A DNA stretch of 64,000 bases from JBCFBK01 sp038562555 (lineage in GTDB: Bacteria; Bacteroidota; Bacteroidia; Bacteroidales; Prolixibacteraceae), in the NCBI GenBank assembly GCA_038562555.1, contig JBCFBK010000004.1, positions 1 to 64,000 on the forward strand, given 5' to 3'. The position numbers were made by a program, and so were the translations under genes. The notes under the pieces were generated by a model. The model was not told the DNA's origin and made no database searches. It worked only from the letters and a program-made list of their open reading frames with translations. This document shows positions 17,759-26,083 of the stretch, piece after piece (the first letter of the stretch is position 1; every line of letters starts with the position of its first letter).

Positions 17759-17763
17759 TTACA

Positions 17764-19902
17764 TTAAAATTTGTAGGCCACTTTTGCGATAATGCTTCTC
17801 CCCGGCATATTGTAGCCATCTTTTTCCGAGTAATTTTCATCCAGAAGGTTGGAAACCGTGAACCCGAAATCGACGTGTTTATTGTAGCTGTACTTAATCG
17901 AATAATCAAACAGCAGGTAATCGGGATGCTTCAGCACGCCGTCTTCAGCGGTAAAGCCCCCTTTGGCATAATAATCCGCCGGCGTCAGCTCAGGACGCAG
18001 CGTTGTCAGGCCATCCAGCTCAAGTCTTGATCCGATAAACCTTCCGTTCAGTTGCATCGACAGGAAAGACTTTGGCCCATATATCATCCCAAAGTTACCG
18101 TTCCATTTACGGGTATAAAATGTTTCACGCGTAATTTTCCCTGAGCCCGTTCCCTCCTCAAACTGATTTTTCAACAGCCAGGTCCAGTTCGAGTAAAGCT
18201 CCAGCTTAAAAGCATTTTCAAACAGCGCGCCGACGTTATACGACGAGGTGAGTTCCAGGCCTTCCATGTTCGATTCATTGGCGTTCACATAAGTAAATTC
18301 ACCCGTATCCAATTTTTTCTCCACAATTTTGTTGTCGTGAACCGTGTAAAAGTAAGTGAAGTCGATCCGTAGCCCGTTCTCAGGAGAACCATATTTCAGG
18401 CCACCATCAATTGTACGCGACTTTTCCGGTTCCAGCTCCGGATTGCCCACAAACGACTGGCTCCACGTATAATCCCATTCGGGGAAATATTCATATACGG
18501 AATACTTTCCGGCCACCTGATAGGCATCGGGAACATAAAAAGCCGTTCCGAATGAAGTATGGGCCTTCAGATTCTTCAGAAATTCCACCTGCATACCGGC
18601 TGACGGATTGAATGTACCATACTTTTCATCTGCCTCAGGGGCTTCAAGTTCATCATTCTTATCGATCAGGTAATGAAAATGATCATAACGGATCCCCATA
18701 TTCGCATTCAGGATACCGCACGACAAGGATAGTTGTGCAAAAAAAGCCGTATTCACATTTTCATTGTCCGGCTTATAGGGACTGGTGGGGGTTCCTTTCG
18801 ACTCCCATCGGTCCGATTCGTAGTCGTCCATTTTATAATCCATTCCAATCAGTACATCCAGATCGCCCACCGACTGCACATCCTGAAGCTGAAACCCGTA
18901 TTGCTTACGGTCGCTTTTAAAGTTAAGATAACCTTCATCGGTATTGTCCGAATAATTGGGATCCAGTTCATTCGAAAAAAAAGGATTAAACCGGAAGTGG
19001 TTGTTTTCATTGTTCCGTTCAAGACTCACAGACAAGTGAAGGCGGTCAATATCTTTTTTGGTCTGCCCGTAATTTCCCCAATAGGTTCCGGGAACTTCAA
19101 CATCATACGCATAGGTGTAAGTTCCCTCTGCACTAACCCGCCACACAGAATCGATCCGGTATGCGGCAAAACCATTGAGATGATTCAATTCATACGCCGA
19201 GTTTTCCATTTTATCACCATACGAAGCCTTATCAAGGATCAGCTTTTCGGTATTGGTCATATGCAGCAGGTTGTGCTTGCCGATGCGATAGTCCTTTTGT
19301 TGCTCCAGATGGGAGAAGCCCAACCGGAATGAAAGCCGGCTGTTTACAGCGCCGGAGAAATTACCGGCAATTTGCCGATGCCCGAAACTGCCTGAACTAT
19401 ACGAAATTGCTGCTTCCGGCCGTTCCGTTCCCTGTTTGGTGATCACATTAATCACTCCGGCCATGGCGTCCGATCCATAGAGAACGGAATAAGGCCCTTT
19501 GACAATTTCAATCCGGTCAACATTGTCCATGCTCAAACCAGACAGGTTATTGGTCCCGGAAGGTTTGCCATTAATCAGAATGAGCGTGTAGCTGCGCGAA
19601 AATGCACTGGGTGAAAAGCCCCGCATTCCCACTGTGGCTGAAAGTCCCGGATACTGGACGATATCCAGATTAGTAGCCCGTTTCAATAACTCCGAAAGAT
19701 TTTCAGAAGGCAGGGAACTCACCAGATTTCCTGAAATAATCTCGACCTTCTGAGGAAGATCTTTTAACTGGTTTCCCATGCGGGAAGCCATTACCGTTAC
19801 TTCCTCGACCTCCAAATTCCGGGTCGAGTCGGCAACCTGCGCCAAAGCTGTCAGGCCGCATAACATGCCTAAACCAAAGGCTGTTGTTCTTTTAAAAAAC
19901 AT
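17764..19902 (-). CDS. btuB: TonB-dependent outer-membrane corrinoid receptor
   Basis: About 712 residues from ATG 19902, which starts a clean signal peptide (FGLGMLCGLTALAQ). A possible TonB box region (EVEEVTVMASR) is followed by a plug domain (GMRGFSPSAFSRSYTLILIN, VKGPYSVLYGSDAMAGVINV) and a beta-barrel ending in aromatic Phe. The cobalamin riboswitch upstream and the cob genes downstream identify it as a BtuB-type cobalamin/corrinoid importer. A hairpin lies just before the start codon. The longer frame to 19944 would begin inside this hairpin. Confidence 0.9.
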   Translation of the reverse strand: MFFKRTTAFGLGMLCGLTALAQVADSTRNLEVEEVTVMASRMGNQLKDLPQKVEIISGNLVSSLPSENLSELLKRATNLDIVQYPGLSATVGMRGFSPSAFSRSYTLILINGKPSGTNNLSGLSMDNVDRIEIVKGPYSVLYGSDAMAGVINVITKQGTERPEAAISYSSGSFGHRQIAGNFSGAVNSRLSFRLGFSHLEQQKDYRIGKHNLLHMTNTEKLILDKASYGDKMENSAYELNHLNGFAAYRIDSVWRVSAEGTYTYAYDVEVPGTYWGNYGQTKKDIDRLHLSVSLERNNENNHFRFNPFFSNELDPNYSDNTDEGYLNFKSDRKQYGFQLQDVQSVGDLDVLIGMDYKMDDYESDRWESKGTPTSPYKPDNENVNTAFFAQLSLSCGILNANMGIRYDHFHYLIDKNDELEAPEADEKYGTFNPSAGMQVEFLKNLKAHTSFGTAFYVPDAYQVAGKYSVYEYFPEWDYTWSQSFVGNPELEPEKSRTIDGGLKYGSPENGLRIDFTYFYTVHDNKIVEKKLDTGEFTYVNANESNMEGLELTSSYNVGALFENAFKLELYSNWTWLLKNQFEEGTGSGKITRETFYTRKWNGNFGMIYGPKSFLSMQLNGRFIGSRLELDGLTTLRPELTPADYYAKGGFTAEDGVLKHPDYLLFDYSIKYSYNKHVDFGFTVSNLLDENYSEKDGYNMPGRSIIAKVAYKF

Positions 19903-19911
19903 GATACACTT

Positions 19912-19948
19912 TTTATGGTTAAACATTAAAAAAATGTTGACCATAAAC
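19912..19948 (-). promoter_or_regulatory. Hairpin immediately upstream of btuB start
   Basis: Near-perfect inverted repeat: TTTATGGT ... ACCATAAA outside and AACATT ... AATGTT inside, with a T-only loop. It lies about 10 nt before ATG 19902 in the leader between riboswitch and gene. It could control ribosome access; a role in the riboswitch response is inference. Confidence 0.4.
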
Positions 19949-20061
19949 TTTCATTTCAGTCCGGAACCAATTCCAAAAGGAACAGATCAGGACAACCGGA
20001 TAAATGGGATGATGTTGTTCATCTCATTGCTTTTATCCCGAAAGCTATGATAAACTTGTTG

Positions 20062-20232
20062 ATTTGGCAGGTCTTCTGGCTCACCTTGTTTTCCGATGCC
20101 TTCCCATCAGACTGACCTGACAGTGGCGAGGGTTTCGGAAAATTTTTATAAAGGCTTACAGCTGCGGGTACAGCTCCGGATTCAAACCGGATTCCCTTTT
20201 CACTCCGGATAAAAAATATCCGGAGAACCAAA
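20062..20232 (-). promoter_or_regulatory. Cobalamin riboswitch controlling btuB-cobUTSCQ
   Basis: Read on the minus strand, the region contains the hallmark blocks of the cobalamin aptamer in order: AATCCGG, the AGCTGTACCCGCAGCTGTAA block, GCCACTGTCAGG, TGATGGGAAGGC, and the closing GAGCCAGAAGACCTGCC. About 160 nt separate it from the btuB start. In Bacteroidota such leaders repress import and salvage genes when adenosylcobalamin is abundant. The second copy at 23227-23393 shares the same core. Confidence 0.92.
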
Positions 20233-20240
20233 TTCCGTGA

Positions 20241-20248
20241 CAAATGTA
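20241..20248 (-). promoter_or_regulatory. -7 box for the btuB riboswitch leader
   Basis: Minus-strand TACATTTG fits TAnnTTTG and would start transcription near 20234, right at the aptamer's 5' end. TTTG copies lie 16 and 24 nt upstream, slightly off the usual spacing. Confidence 0.45.
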
Positions 20249-20261
20249 GGAATATTTTCAA

Positions 20262-20285
20262 ACACAAAGACACAAAGACGCGAAG
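20262..20285. repeat. Degenerate 8-nt tandem repeat
   Basis: Three octamers (ACACAAAG twice, then ACGCGAAG) directly upstream of the riboswitch promoter. It is adjacent to the 7-nt array at 20297-20324. Confidence 0.55.
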
Positions 20286-20296
20286 AAAAAACCGGG

Positions 20297-20324
20297 ACTC
20301 ACGACTCGCTACTCACGACTTTTC
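20297..20324. repeat. Degenerate 7-nt tandem repeat overlapping btuD 3' end
   Basis: Four heptamers, two identical (ACTCACG) plus ACTCGCT and a decayed ACTTTTC. The array crosses the btuD stop codon (20309-20311) and encodes its last residues (KSRE), so it has grown into, or helped define, the gene's 3' end. Confidence 0.65.
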
Positions 20325-21109
20325 ATCATTTTTTCACTTACCAAAAAGATCACCGGTTTACCGGAATAAGGATTAATCCTTGTAATGACGGGCGTCTGGT
20401 AAACTTGCTCAATGGTTTCCCAGGTGATGACGTCAACAGGGTTTCCCTGGGTAAAAATCTCACCCTGATTAAAAAGGATCAGTTGATCACAATATTCGGA
20501 GGCGAGGTTTAAGTCGTGAATGACCATCAGCACGGTCAGTCCCATTTCTGCGTTCAATTGCTGCAACAGGTTCAGTATTTTCACCTGGTGCGTAATATCC
20601 AGATGAGAGGTGGGTTCATCGAGCAACAACAGTTCAGGTTCCTGGGTCAGCGCCCGGGCAATGGCCGCCCGTTGCTGTTCTCCCCCGCTTAATTCAGTCA
20701 TCAGTTTATCCCGATACTGAAATATATCAGTTAATTTCATATATCGCTGAGCAATTTCGACGTCTTTGTGTGACTCGAAGAACTGAAAGCGTTTATAATA
20801 AGGCATTCGTCCCATGAGGACATAATCTTCCACGGTGATCCGGTCAGCATCCGACGTTTGGGTGACAATGGCAATCTGCCGGGCTCTTTCCTGAAGGGAT
20901 AATGACTTCAGTAATTTTCCCTCCAGTTTTATATCTCCGTTAAAAGCCGGAAGGATACCGGTAATGCCACGAAATAACGTGGTTTTACCGGAACCATTGG
21001 GTCCGATAATTCCGGCAAAAGTTCCCTTCTCAACCGAAAAGCTGACGCCGGATAAGCGAAAGGACGGGTATCCGCATGAAAAGTTCTGTATGTTGAAAAA
21101 ATGCTCCAT
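20309..21109 (-). CDS. btuD: ABC transporter ATPase for corrinoid import
   Basis: 266 residues. Walker A GPNGSGKTT, signature LSGGEQQR, Walker B LLLLDEPTSHLD and the switch His in VLMVIHDLN are all present. It belongs to the FecE/BtuD type of type II importers. It is third in the btuF-btuC-btuD operon under the second cobalamin riboswitch. The last codons come from a 7-nt repeat array, so the C-terminal tail is probably not conserved. A siderophore role is excluded only by the riboswitch context. Confidence 0.88.
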   Translation of the reverse strand: MEHFFNIQNFSCGYPSFRLSGVSFSVEKGTFAGIIGPNGSGKTTLFRGITGILPAFNGDIKLEGKLLKSLSLQERARQIAIVTQTSDADRITVEDYVLMGRMPYYKRFQFFESHKDVEIAQRYMKLTDIFQYRDKLMTELSGGEQQRAAIARALTQEPELLLLDEPTSHLDITHQVKILNLLQQLNAEMGLTVLMVIHDLNLASEYCDQLILFNQGEIFTQGNPVDVITWETIEQVYQTPVITRINPYSGKPVIFLVSEKMMKSRE

Positions 21110-21114
21110 AAATC

Positions 21115-21203
21115 AGACACAAGTATCAAGACACAAGACCCAGAAAATAGTGAGTAGCGAGTAGTGAGTTTCCAGTCTCCCTTCTCCGGTTTCCGTTCTC
21201 CTA
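21115..21203. repeat. Degenerate 7-nt tandem repeats filling the btuC-btuD gap
   Basis: Nearly the whole gap is heptameric. One block (21115-21142) uses units such as AGACACA and AGTATCA; a second (21150-21203) changes from GTGAGTA and GCGAGTA to TCCGGTT and TCCGTTC while keeping the 7-nt phase. The array ends on the btuC stop codon (21201-21203). Confidence 0.7.
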
Positions 21204-22217
21204 TTGTTTCTTCCCGCTCATCATAAATATAAACACAATGCCTCCAATTATTCCTGTGATCACGCCAATAGGCAATTCGTTGGGGGAGATAATGGTCCGC
21301 GCCACTACATCCGACAACACGATAAACGAACCGCCAAGCAAAAATGAACTGACCAACAGGATCCGGTAATCGGTTCCCAGGAACAAGCGCAGCAAATGAG
21401 GGATGATCAAACCCACAAAACCGATGACCCCCGCTACCGAAACGCTCACCCCTGCCAACACCGACGCCAGGATAAACAATACCCTCACCGCAACATTGGT
21501 ATTGATGCCCAAATGATACGCCCTTTCCTCACCCAGACGCAACGCGTTTAGCGGCTGAACAAAGAAATACGAAAGAAACAGCACAACAAGGGTTATGATA
21601 AAAGTAAGCCAAACCAGGCTGGTATTGGGTTCATCAAGTGAGCCCATCGTCCAGAAGATAATGCCGTGCAGGTTTTCGGAACTGCTGACAGACATCAGGA
21701 ACATCATGGCCGATGAAGCCACAAAACTAACCATGACCCCGATCAGCAACATGTTATGCACATTGACTTTTCCGCGCCCCGAACCAATCACATAAACCAA
21801 AAAGACCATTAAAAATGCACCGACAAATCCTGATATGGGGAGCATAATACCTCCAATGGTCAGATGAAGGCTCAGCACGATCGTCAGCGCCACTCCCAGT
21901 GAAGCCCCGCCTGAAATGCCCAGGGTAAAAGGCTCTACGAGAGGATTCCGGTAAATTCCCTGAAGAATGACTCCCGCAAGACTGAGTGCTCCCCCTACTG
22001 CCACCCCGAGGATAATCCGCGGCATGCGAACCTGACTTACCAGCATATATTCCAGCGATTGCTCGTCAGCCTGGAAAAATATCAGCTTCAACGCTTTCCA
22101 CAAGCCAATCTTCATTTCCCCGGAGGTCAGCGAGATCAACATCGACAAAATAAGCAGAGCGGTCAGCGCCAGCACAACCACAAGCCATTTAAAATATTTA
22201 CCGGATGAAAGTATCAA
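21201..22217 (-). CDS. btuC: Corrinoid ABC transporter permease, FecCD family
   Basis: 338 residues with about ten membrane segments. Family blocks include QVRMPRIILGVAVGGALSLAG near the N-terminus (the segment before the GYR-type coupling region), TLGISGGASLGVAL, and the late VAGVIGFVGLIIPHLLRL. Two copies form the channel with BtuD. The downstream intergenic region is a 7-nt repeat array that overlaps the stop codon. Placement between btuF and btuD under the riboswitch supports cobalamin rather than siderophore transport. Confidence 0.9.
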   Translation of the reverse strand: MILSSGKYFKWLVVVLALTALLILSMLISLTSGEMKIGLWKALKLIFFQADEQSLEYMLVSQVRMPRIILGVAVGGALSLAGVILQGIYRNPLVEPFTLGISGGASLGVALTIVLSLHLTIGGIMLPISGFVGAFLMVFLVYVIGSGRGKVNVHNMLLIGVMVSFVASSAMMFLMSVSSSENLHGIIFWTMGSLDEPNTSLVWLTFIITLVVLFLSYFFVQPLNALRLGEERAYHLGINTNVAVRVLFILASVLAGVSVSVAGVIGFVGLIIPHLLRLFLGTDYRILLVSSFLLGGSFIVLSDVVARTIISPNELPIGVITGIIGGIVFIFMMSGKKQ

Positions 22218-22279
22218 AATTGTTAAACTGTTAAAGTATTAAACGAAGACCGGAAAACAGCACCAATGCTATTTCTACA

Positions 22280-22314
22280 TTCCGGTGTCCATTCTCCCGT
22301 TTCCGTTCTCCCTA
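22280..22314. repeat. Degenerate 7-nt tandem repeat at btuF 3' end
   Basis: Five heptamers with TCC conserved in columns 2-4 (for example GTCCATT, TTCCGTT). The last unit includes the btuF stop codon (22312-22314). Confidence 0.65.
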
Positions 22315-23133
22315 ATTCCCATAGATCAACCCGATGATCTCGTCGAGTGCTTCAACAAACAACTCCGGTGTCGGGCTGCACGTTTTTTCGTCGTCCACCA
22401 CAAAAACCTTGTTGTTCTTCACCGCTGTCAGGTTTTTGTAGACTTCCCATTTGTCCTTTTCCTCCCTGCTCACCGACCCCATGAGCATCACCATGATCAC
22501 ATCGGGGTCGCGCACCAGCACCGTTTCACGGGTGATGCTTCCGATTTTCAGATCAGAAGCAATATTCACACAGCCTGAAAATTTTATAAAATCCTCCATA
22601 AACGTATTCGGAACCGCTGTGAACAAGGGGTTCGCGCCTATCTGAAAAAAAACCCGCGGTTTTTCTTTCCTGACGGGGACCTTAGCACGGACAGCATCCA
22701 GCCTTTTCCGCGTATCGGCAATTAACCGGTCTGCCAGCTCCTCCCTCCCGATTTTTTCGCCCAGGATCTGAACATGTTGGCAGATATCGTCGAAGGAACG
22801 GGGATAGGGAAATTTTAGAACCGGAATACCCAGCTTTTCAAAAGTCCGGATGGTTTCCGGGTTAGTTAAGGAAGAAGCAATGACCAGATCGGGCTTGAGC
22901 ATCACTGCTTTTTCAATATTCACCTGCACCGCCGTCGCGACCACTTCGGCATCGTCGGGATTCCGGAGGATACAAAAACTGGTGCAGCCGGCCATCAGAT
23001 CACCTGCTTCCAGCCAGTACAGGCTTTTGGTCAGGGAGGGGGCCAGCGAAATAATCCGTTTTGGGTATTGCCCCCACGACTGGCAAAACATCACCACCAG
23101 TAATAAAGCCGCGATCACACACTTTCTAATCAT
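22312..23133 (-). CDS. btuF: Periplasmic cobalamin-binding protein of ABC importer
   Basis: About 273 residues from ATG 23131-23133, which begins a clear signal peptide (VIAALLLVVMFCQSWG). Mature start YPKRIISLAPSLTKSLYWL is the typical BtuF/FecB opening; later blocks are LKPDLVIASSLTNPETIRTF, LGIPVLKFPYPRSFDDI and the C-terminal SPTPELFVEALDEI. The frame extends to 23346, but that part is the riboswitch, not protein. First gene of btuF-btuC-btuD. Confidence 0.9.
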   Translation of the reverse strand: MIRKCVIAALLLVVMFCQSWGQYPKRIISLAPSLTKSLYWLEAGDLMAGCTSFCILRNPDDAEVVATAVQVNIEKAVMLKPDLVIASSLTNPETIRTFEKLGIPVLKFPYPRSFDDICQHVQILGEKIGREELADRLIADTRKRLDAVRAKVPVRKEKPRVFFQIGANPLFTAVPNTFMEDFIKFSGCVNIASDLKIGSITRETVLVRDPDVIMVMLMGSVSREEKDKWEVYKNLTAVKNNKVFVVDDEKTCSPTPELFVEALDEIIGLIYGN

Positions 23134-23226
23134 TATTTTGGCATTTTGCCCCAGAGAAAAACAGATTGGAAGGGATTTCACTTTCCAACGACCTTTTTCC
23201 CCGAAGATCAGGTTAAAACATTTGTT

Positions 23227-23393
23227 GCGGCAGGTCTTCTGGCTCACCCATCTCCGGGCCTTCCCATCAGGCCAGAGCCTGACAGTGGCGCAAGTTCCGA
23301 AGAAATTTGCGGGCTTACAGCAGCGGGGACTGCTCCGGCTTTTCACCGGATTCCCATATTAAGGCATTATCTGTTGAATAATCAGCCACCGAA
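23227..23393 (-). promoter_or_regulatory. Cobalamin riboswitch controlling btuFCD
   Basis: On the minus strand: GGGAATCCGGTGAAAAGCC, then the CCCCGCTGCTGTAAGCCC block, GCGCCACTGTCAGG, TGATGGGAAGGC and the closing GAGCCAGAAGACCTGCC. These are the canonical cobalamin aptamer blocks in the right order. The 3' end lies about 90 nt before the btuF start. It shares the same core as the 20062-20232 copy but differs in the peripheral stems. Confidence 0.93.
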
Positions 23394-23399
23394 ACATTG

Positions 23400-23431
23400 C
23401 AAAAGTAGGAAACCGCCATGACTTGCGCAAA
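23400..23431 (-). promoter_or_regulatory. Two-box promoter of btuFCD leader
   Basis: Minus-strand TTTG (23428-23431), 20-nt spacer, TACTTTTG (23400-23407): an exact TTTG / TAnnTTTG match placed so that transcription starts at the riboswitch 5' end. Confidence 0.65.
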
Positions 23432-23579
23432 CAGAAAACAACAGGCACATTTTTTCGGTACCTTCGGGCATAAACCCTGCATCTTTTTCAAAAGCAGCAT
23501 CGCGACAATCCTTAAAAAAATCGATTATCTTTGTTCCCCCTAAAGCGAATTGGTTACCAGGATAATAAAAAACAGCAAA

Positions 23580-25613
23580 ATGACCCAGTATAAAAGAACC
23601 TTGATCACCTCTGCCCTTCCGTATGCCAACGGACCCGTACATATTGGCCACCTGGCCGGTGTTTATGTTCCGGCCGACATCTATGCACGTTACCTTCGTT
23701 TGAAGAATGAAGATGTGCTTTTTATTGGCGGATCGGATGAACATGGCGTTCCCATCACCCTGAAGGCAAAAAATGAAGGTGTTTCACCTCAGGATGTGGT
23801 TGACAAATACCATAACATGATTAAGGATTCCTTTCTGCGCTTCGGCATTTCATTTGATGTTTATTCCCGGACCAGCGCAAAGATCCATCACGAAACAGCC
23901 TCTGAGTTTTTCAGAAAACTTTATGATGACGGCAAATTCATCGAAAAGACCAGCGAACAATATTACGATGAAGAAAACAACCAGTTTCTGGCCGACCGCT
24001 ATATTGTTGGTACCTGTCCGAAGTGCGGATTTGAAAAAGCATACGGCGATCAGTGCGAACGCTGCGGTTCATCGCTCAGCCCGACCGAACTGATCGAACC
24101 CAAATCAATGATCAGCGGGAATACGCCGGTACTGAAACCGACCAAACACTGGTACCTGCCGCTCGACCAGTATGAGCCCTGGCTGAAAACCTGGATCCTC
24201 GAGAATCACAAGGAATGGAAGACCAATGTTTACGGGCAGTGTAAAAGCTGGCTTGACAGCGGCCTGCAGGCCCGGGCTGTGACCCGTGACCTGGACTGGG
24301 GAGTACCCGTGCCCATTGAAGGGACCGAAGGCAAAGTGCTGTACGTCTGGTTTGATGCCCCCATCGGCTATATCTCCGCTACAAAAGAACTCACTCCCGA
24401 TTGGGAAAAATATTGGAAGGATCCCGATTGCAAGATGGTCCATTTCATCGGAAAAGATAATATTGTTTTCCATTGCATTATCTTCCCTGCCATGCTAAAA
24501 GCTGAAGGCAGTTATATCCTTCCCGATAATGTTCCGGCCAATGAGTTCCTGAACCTGGAGGGGGATAAAATCTCCACTTCGCGAAACTGGGCGGTCTGGT
24601 TACATGAATATCTGCAGGAATTCCCGGGCAAGGAAGATGTGCTGAAATATACACTGACCGCCAATGCTCCCGAAACCAAGGATAACGATTTTACCTGGAA
24701 AGATTTTCAGGCCCGCAATAACAACGAGCTGGTAGCCATCCTGGGCAATTTTGTGAACCGGGCATTGGTGCTGACCCAAAAATATTATGAAGGAGAAGTT
24801 CCTGTAGCCGGGATTTTGAATGAGGTTGATCGGCAAACACTGAACGATATCACCGCCATAAAGCATGATGTTGAAAAGAGCCTCGACAGTTACCGCTTCC
24901 GTGAAGCCCTGAAACTGGCCATGGACCTGGCCCGCCTGGGAAACAAATACCTGGCCGACGAGGAACCCTGGAAAGTGATTAAGACAGATCCTGAACGCGT
25001 AAAGACCGTAATGAATGTCTGCTTGCAGATCACGGCCAATCTCACCATTATGCTGGAACCTTTCCTGCCGTTCAGCATGGAAAAACTGAGAGGCTTCATC
25101 AACCTGGAAAAATCCGACTGGGCGGCGATCGGGCAAACAGCCTTATTGCCCGCGGGACATCAGATCAATACCCCTCAGCTTTTATTTGAAAAAATTGAAG
25201 ATGAAGCGATTGATGCCCAAATTAAAAAACTCCACGATACGAAACTGGCTAACGAAGCTGCAGAAGTAAAGGCAAAAGCAGCCAAAGACAATTGTAGCTA
25301 CGACGACTTTATGAAGCTGGATATCCGCACCTCCACCATCCTGGAAGCAGAAGCCGTTCCAAAAACAAAAAAACTGCTGAAGCTGAAAATCGATACGGGC
25401 TTTGACAAACGCACAATTGTTTCGGGAATTGCCGAATACTTTAAACCGGAAGAAATCATTGGCAAGCAGGTCGCCGTGCTGGTTAACCTGGAGCCACGCG
25501 TTCTGAAAGGCATTGAATCGAAAGGAATGATCCTGATGGCCGAAGATGCCGACGGTTCCCTGAAGTTTGTTTCACCAGTTGGTCTCGTAAAAAACGGATC
25601 TGAAATAAAATAG
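23580..25613 (+). CDS. metG: Methionyl-tRNA synthetase with C-terminal tRNA-binding domain
   Basis: 677 residues. HIGH motif in PYANGPVHIGHLAG, KMSKS equivalent as KISTS (DKISTSRNW), and a zinc knuckle pair CPKCGFEKAYGDQCERCG. Residues from about 570 form the EMAP/OB-type tRNA-binding domain (FMKLDIRTSTILEAEAVP). It charges tRNA-Met and initiator tRNA. ATG 23580 is preferred over an in-frame upstream start at 23550; a TATCTTTG box at 23526-23533 lies upstream. The stop codon's last base begins a 7-nt repeat array. Confidence 0.95.
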   Translation: MTQYKRTLITSALPYANGPVHIGHLAGVYVPADIYARYLRLKNEDVLFIGGSDEHGVPITLKAKNEGVSPQDVVDKYHNMIKDSFLRFGISFDVYSRTSAKIHHETASEFFRKLYDDGKFIEKTSEQYYDEENNQFLADRYIVGTCPKCGFEKAYGDQCERCGSSLSPTELIEPKSMISGNTPVLKPTKHWYLPLDQYEPWLKTWILENHKEWKTNVYGQCKSWLDSGLQARAVTRDLDWGVPVPIEGTEGKVLYVWFDAPIGYISATKELTPDWEKYWKDPDCKMVHFIGKDNIVFHCIIFPAMLKAEGSYILPDNVPANEFLNLEGDKISTSRNWAVWLHEYLQEFPGKEDVLKYTLTANAPETKDNDFTWKDFQARNNNELVAILGNFVNRALVLTQKYYEGEVPVAGILNEVDRQTLNDITAIKHDVEKSLDSYRFREALKLAMDLARLGNKYLADEEPWKVIKTDPERVKTVMNVCLQITANLTIMLEPFLPFSMEKLRGFINLEKSDWAAIGQTALLPAGHQINTPQLLFEKIEDEAIDAQIKKLHDTKLANEAAEVKAKAAKDNCSYDDFMKLDIRTSTILEAEAVPKTKKLLKLKIDTGFDKRTIVSGIAEYFKPEEIIGKQVAVLVNLEPRVLKGIESKGMILMAEDADGSLKFVSPVGLVKNGSEIK

Positions 25614-25647
25614 CGATGAGCTCTGAACTGTGAGCCATTAGAATTTA
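25613..25647. repeat. Degenerate 7-nt tandem repeat after metG
   Basis: Five heptamers mostly ending in TGA or TTA (GCGATGA, GCTCTGA and three more). It starts on the last base of the metG stop codon. Confidence 0.5.
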
Positions 25648-25731
25648 AGACAGTCGTGCCGGCCGCGGGCCGGTGCGCTTCAGTAAGCAGCAGTACCGTT
25701 TTTACGGATCGGCCGCTTACCCAATATATCC

Positions 25732-25763
25732 GGACTGCCCTTGCACGCAAAGGCAGTCCTTTA
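25732..25763 (+). terminator. Probable metG terminator
   Basis: Eight-bp stem GGACTGCC / GGCAGTCC with an internal TTGC / GCAA extension, followed by TTTAT. A separate GC palindrome (CCGGCC GCG GGCCGG, 25659-25673) lies upstream without a T run. Confidence 0.5.
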
Positions 25764-25770
25764 TAATGTA

Positions 25771-25798
25771 AAAAAGGTTCGCCTCAGCGAACCTTTTG
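25771..25798 (-). terminator. Strong hairpin terminator
   Basis: Perfect 11-bp stem AAAAGGTTCGC / GCGAACCTTTT around CTCA; functional on the minus strand and symmetric enough for both. It marks the end of the minus-strand region that holds the decayed sugar genes. Confidence 0.75.
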
Positions 25799-26083
25799 CC
25801 TAATAAACCAACTAAACCTAAACTAAACTTAAACCTAAATCTATTTGCTTGAAAAAACCTTAACCGTTGAGAATCAAGTTCGATGTTCACACTCTCCAAC
25901 TGTCCCAACTTCTCCTTATCAAACCACGCTGTCATTTCCTGCTGAACACCGAACTCTGTATCTAAAACAACAGGTTGTGAAAAAAAGTTCATAACAATCC
26001 GGAAAAAATATTTTTTTCAGGCCCGTGCCTGAATCTCATCCGGTTTGTCGTTAAACGAAAAGTGCCTCTCTGTTTTGTTTCCG

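Noticed and set aside
18733..19332. 199-residue plus-strand frame inside btuB
   Set aside because: Antisense shadow of the btuB barrel region, no family pattern.
23134..23346. N-terminal extension of btuF
   Set aside because: The extension is translated riboswitch sequence; a signal peptide begins at ATG 23131-23133.
25659..25673. GC palindrome as a terminator
   Set aside because: No T run on either strand; the later stems fit better.
25717..25992. 91-residue minus-strand reading frame
   Set aside because: It reads through the strong hairpin terminator at 25771-25798 and has no recognisable family pattern.
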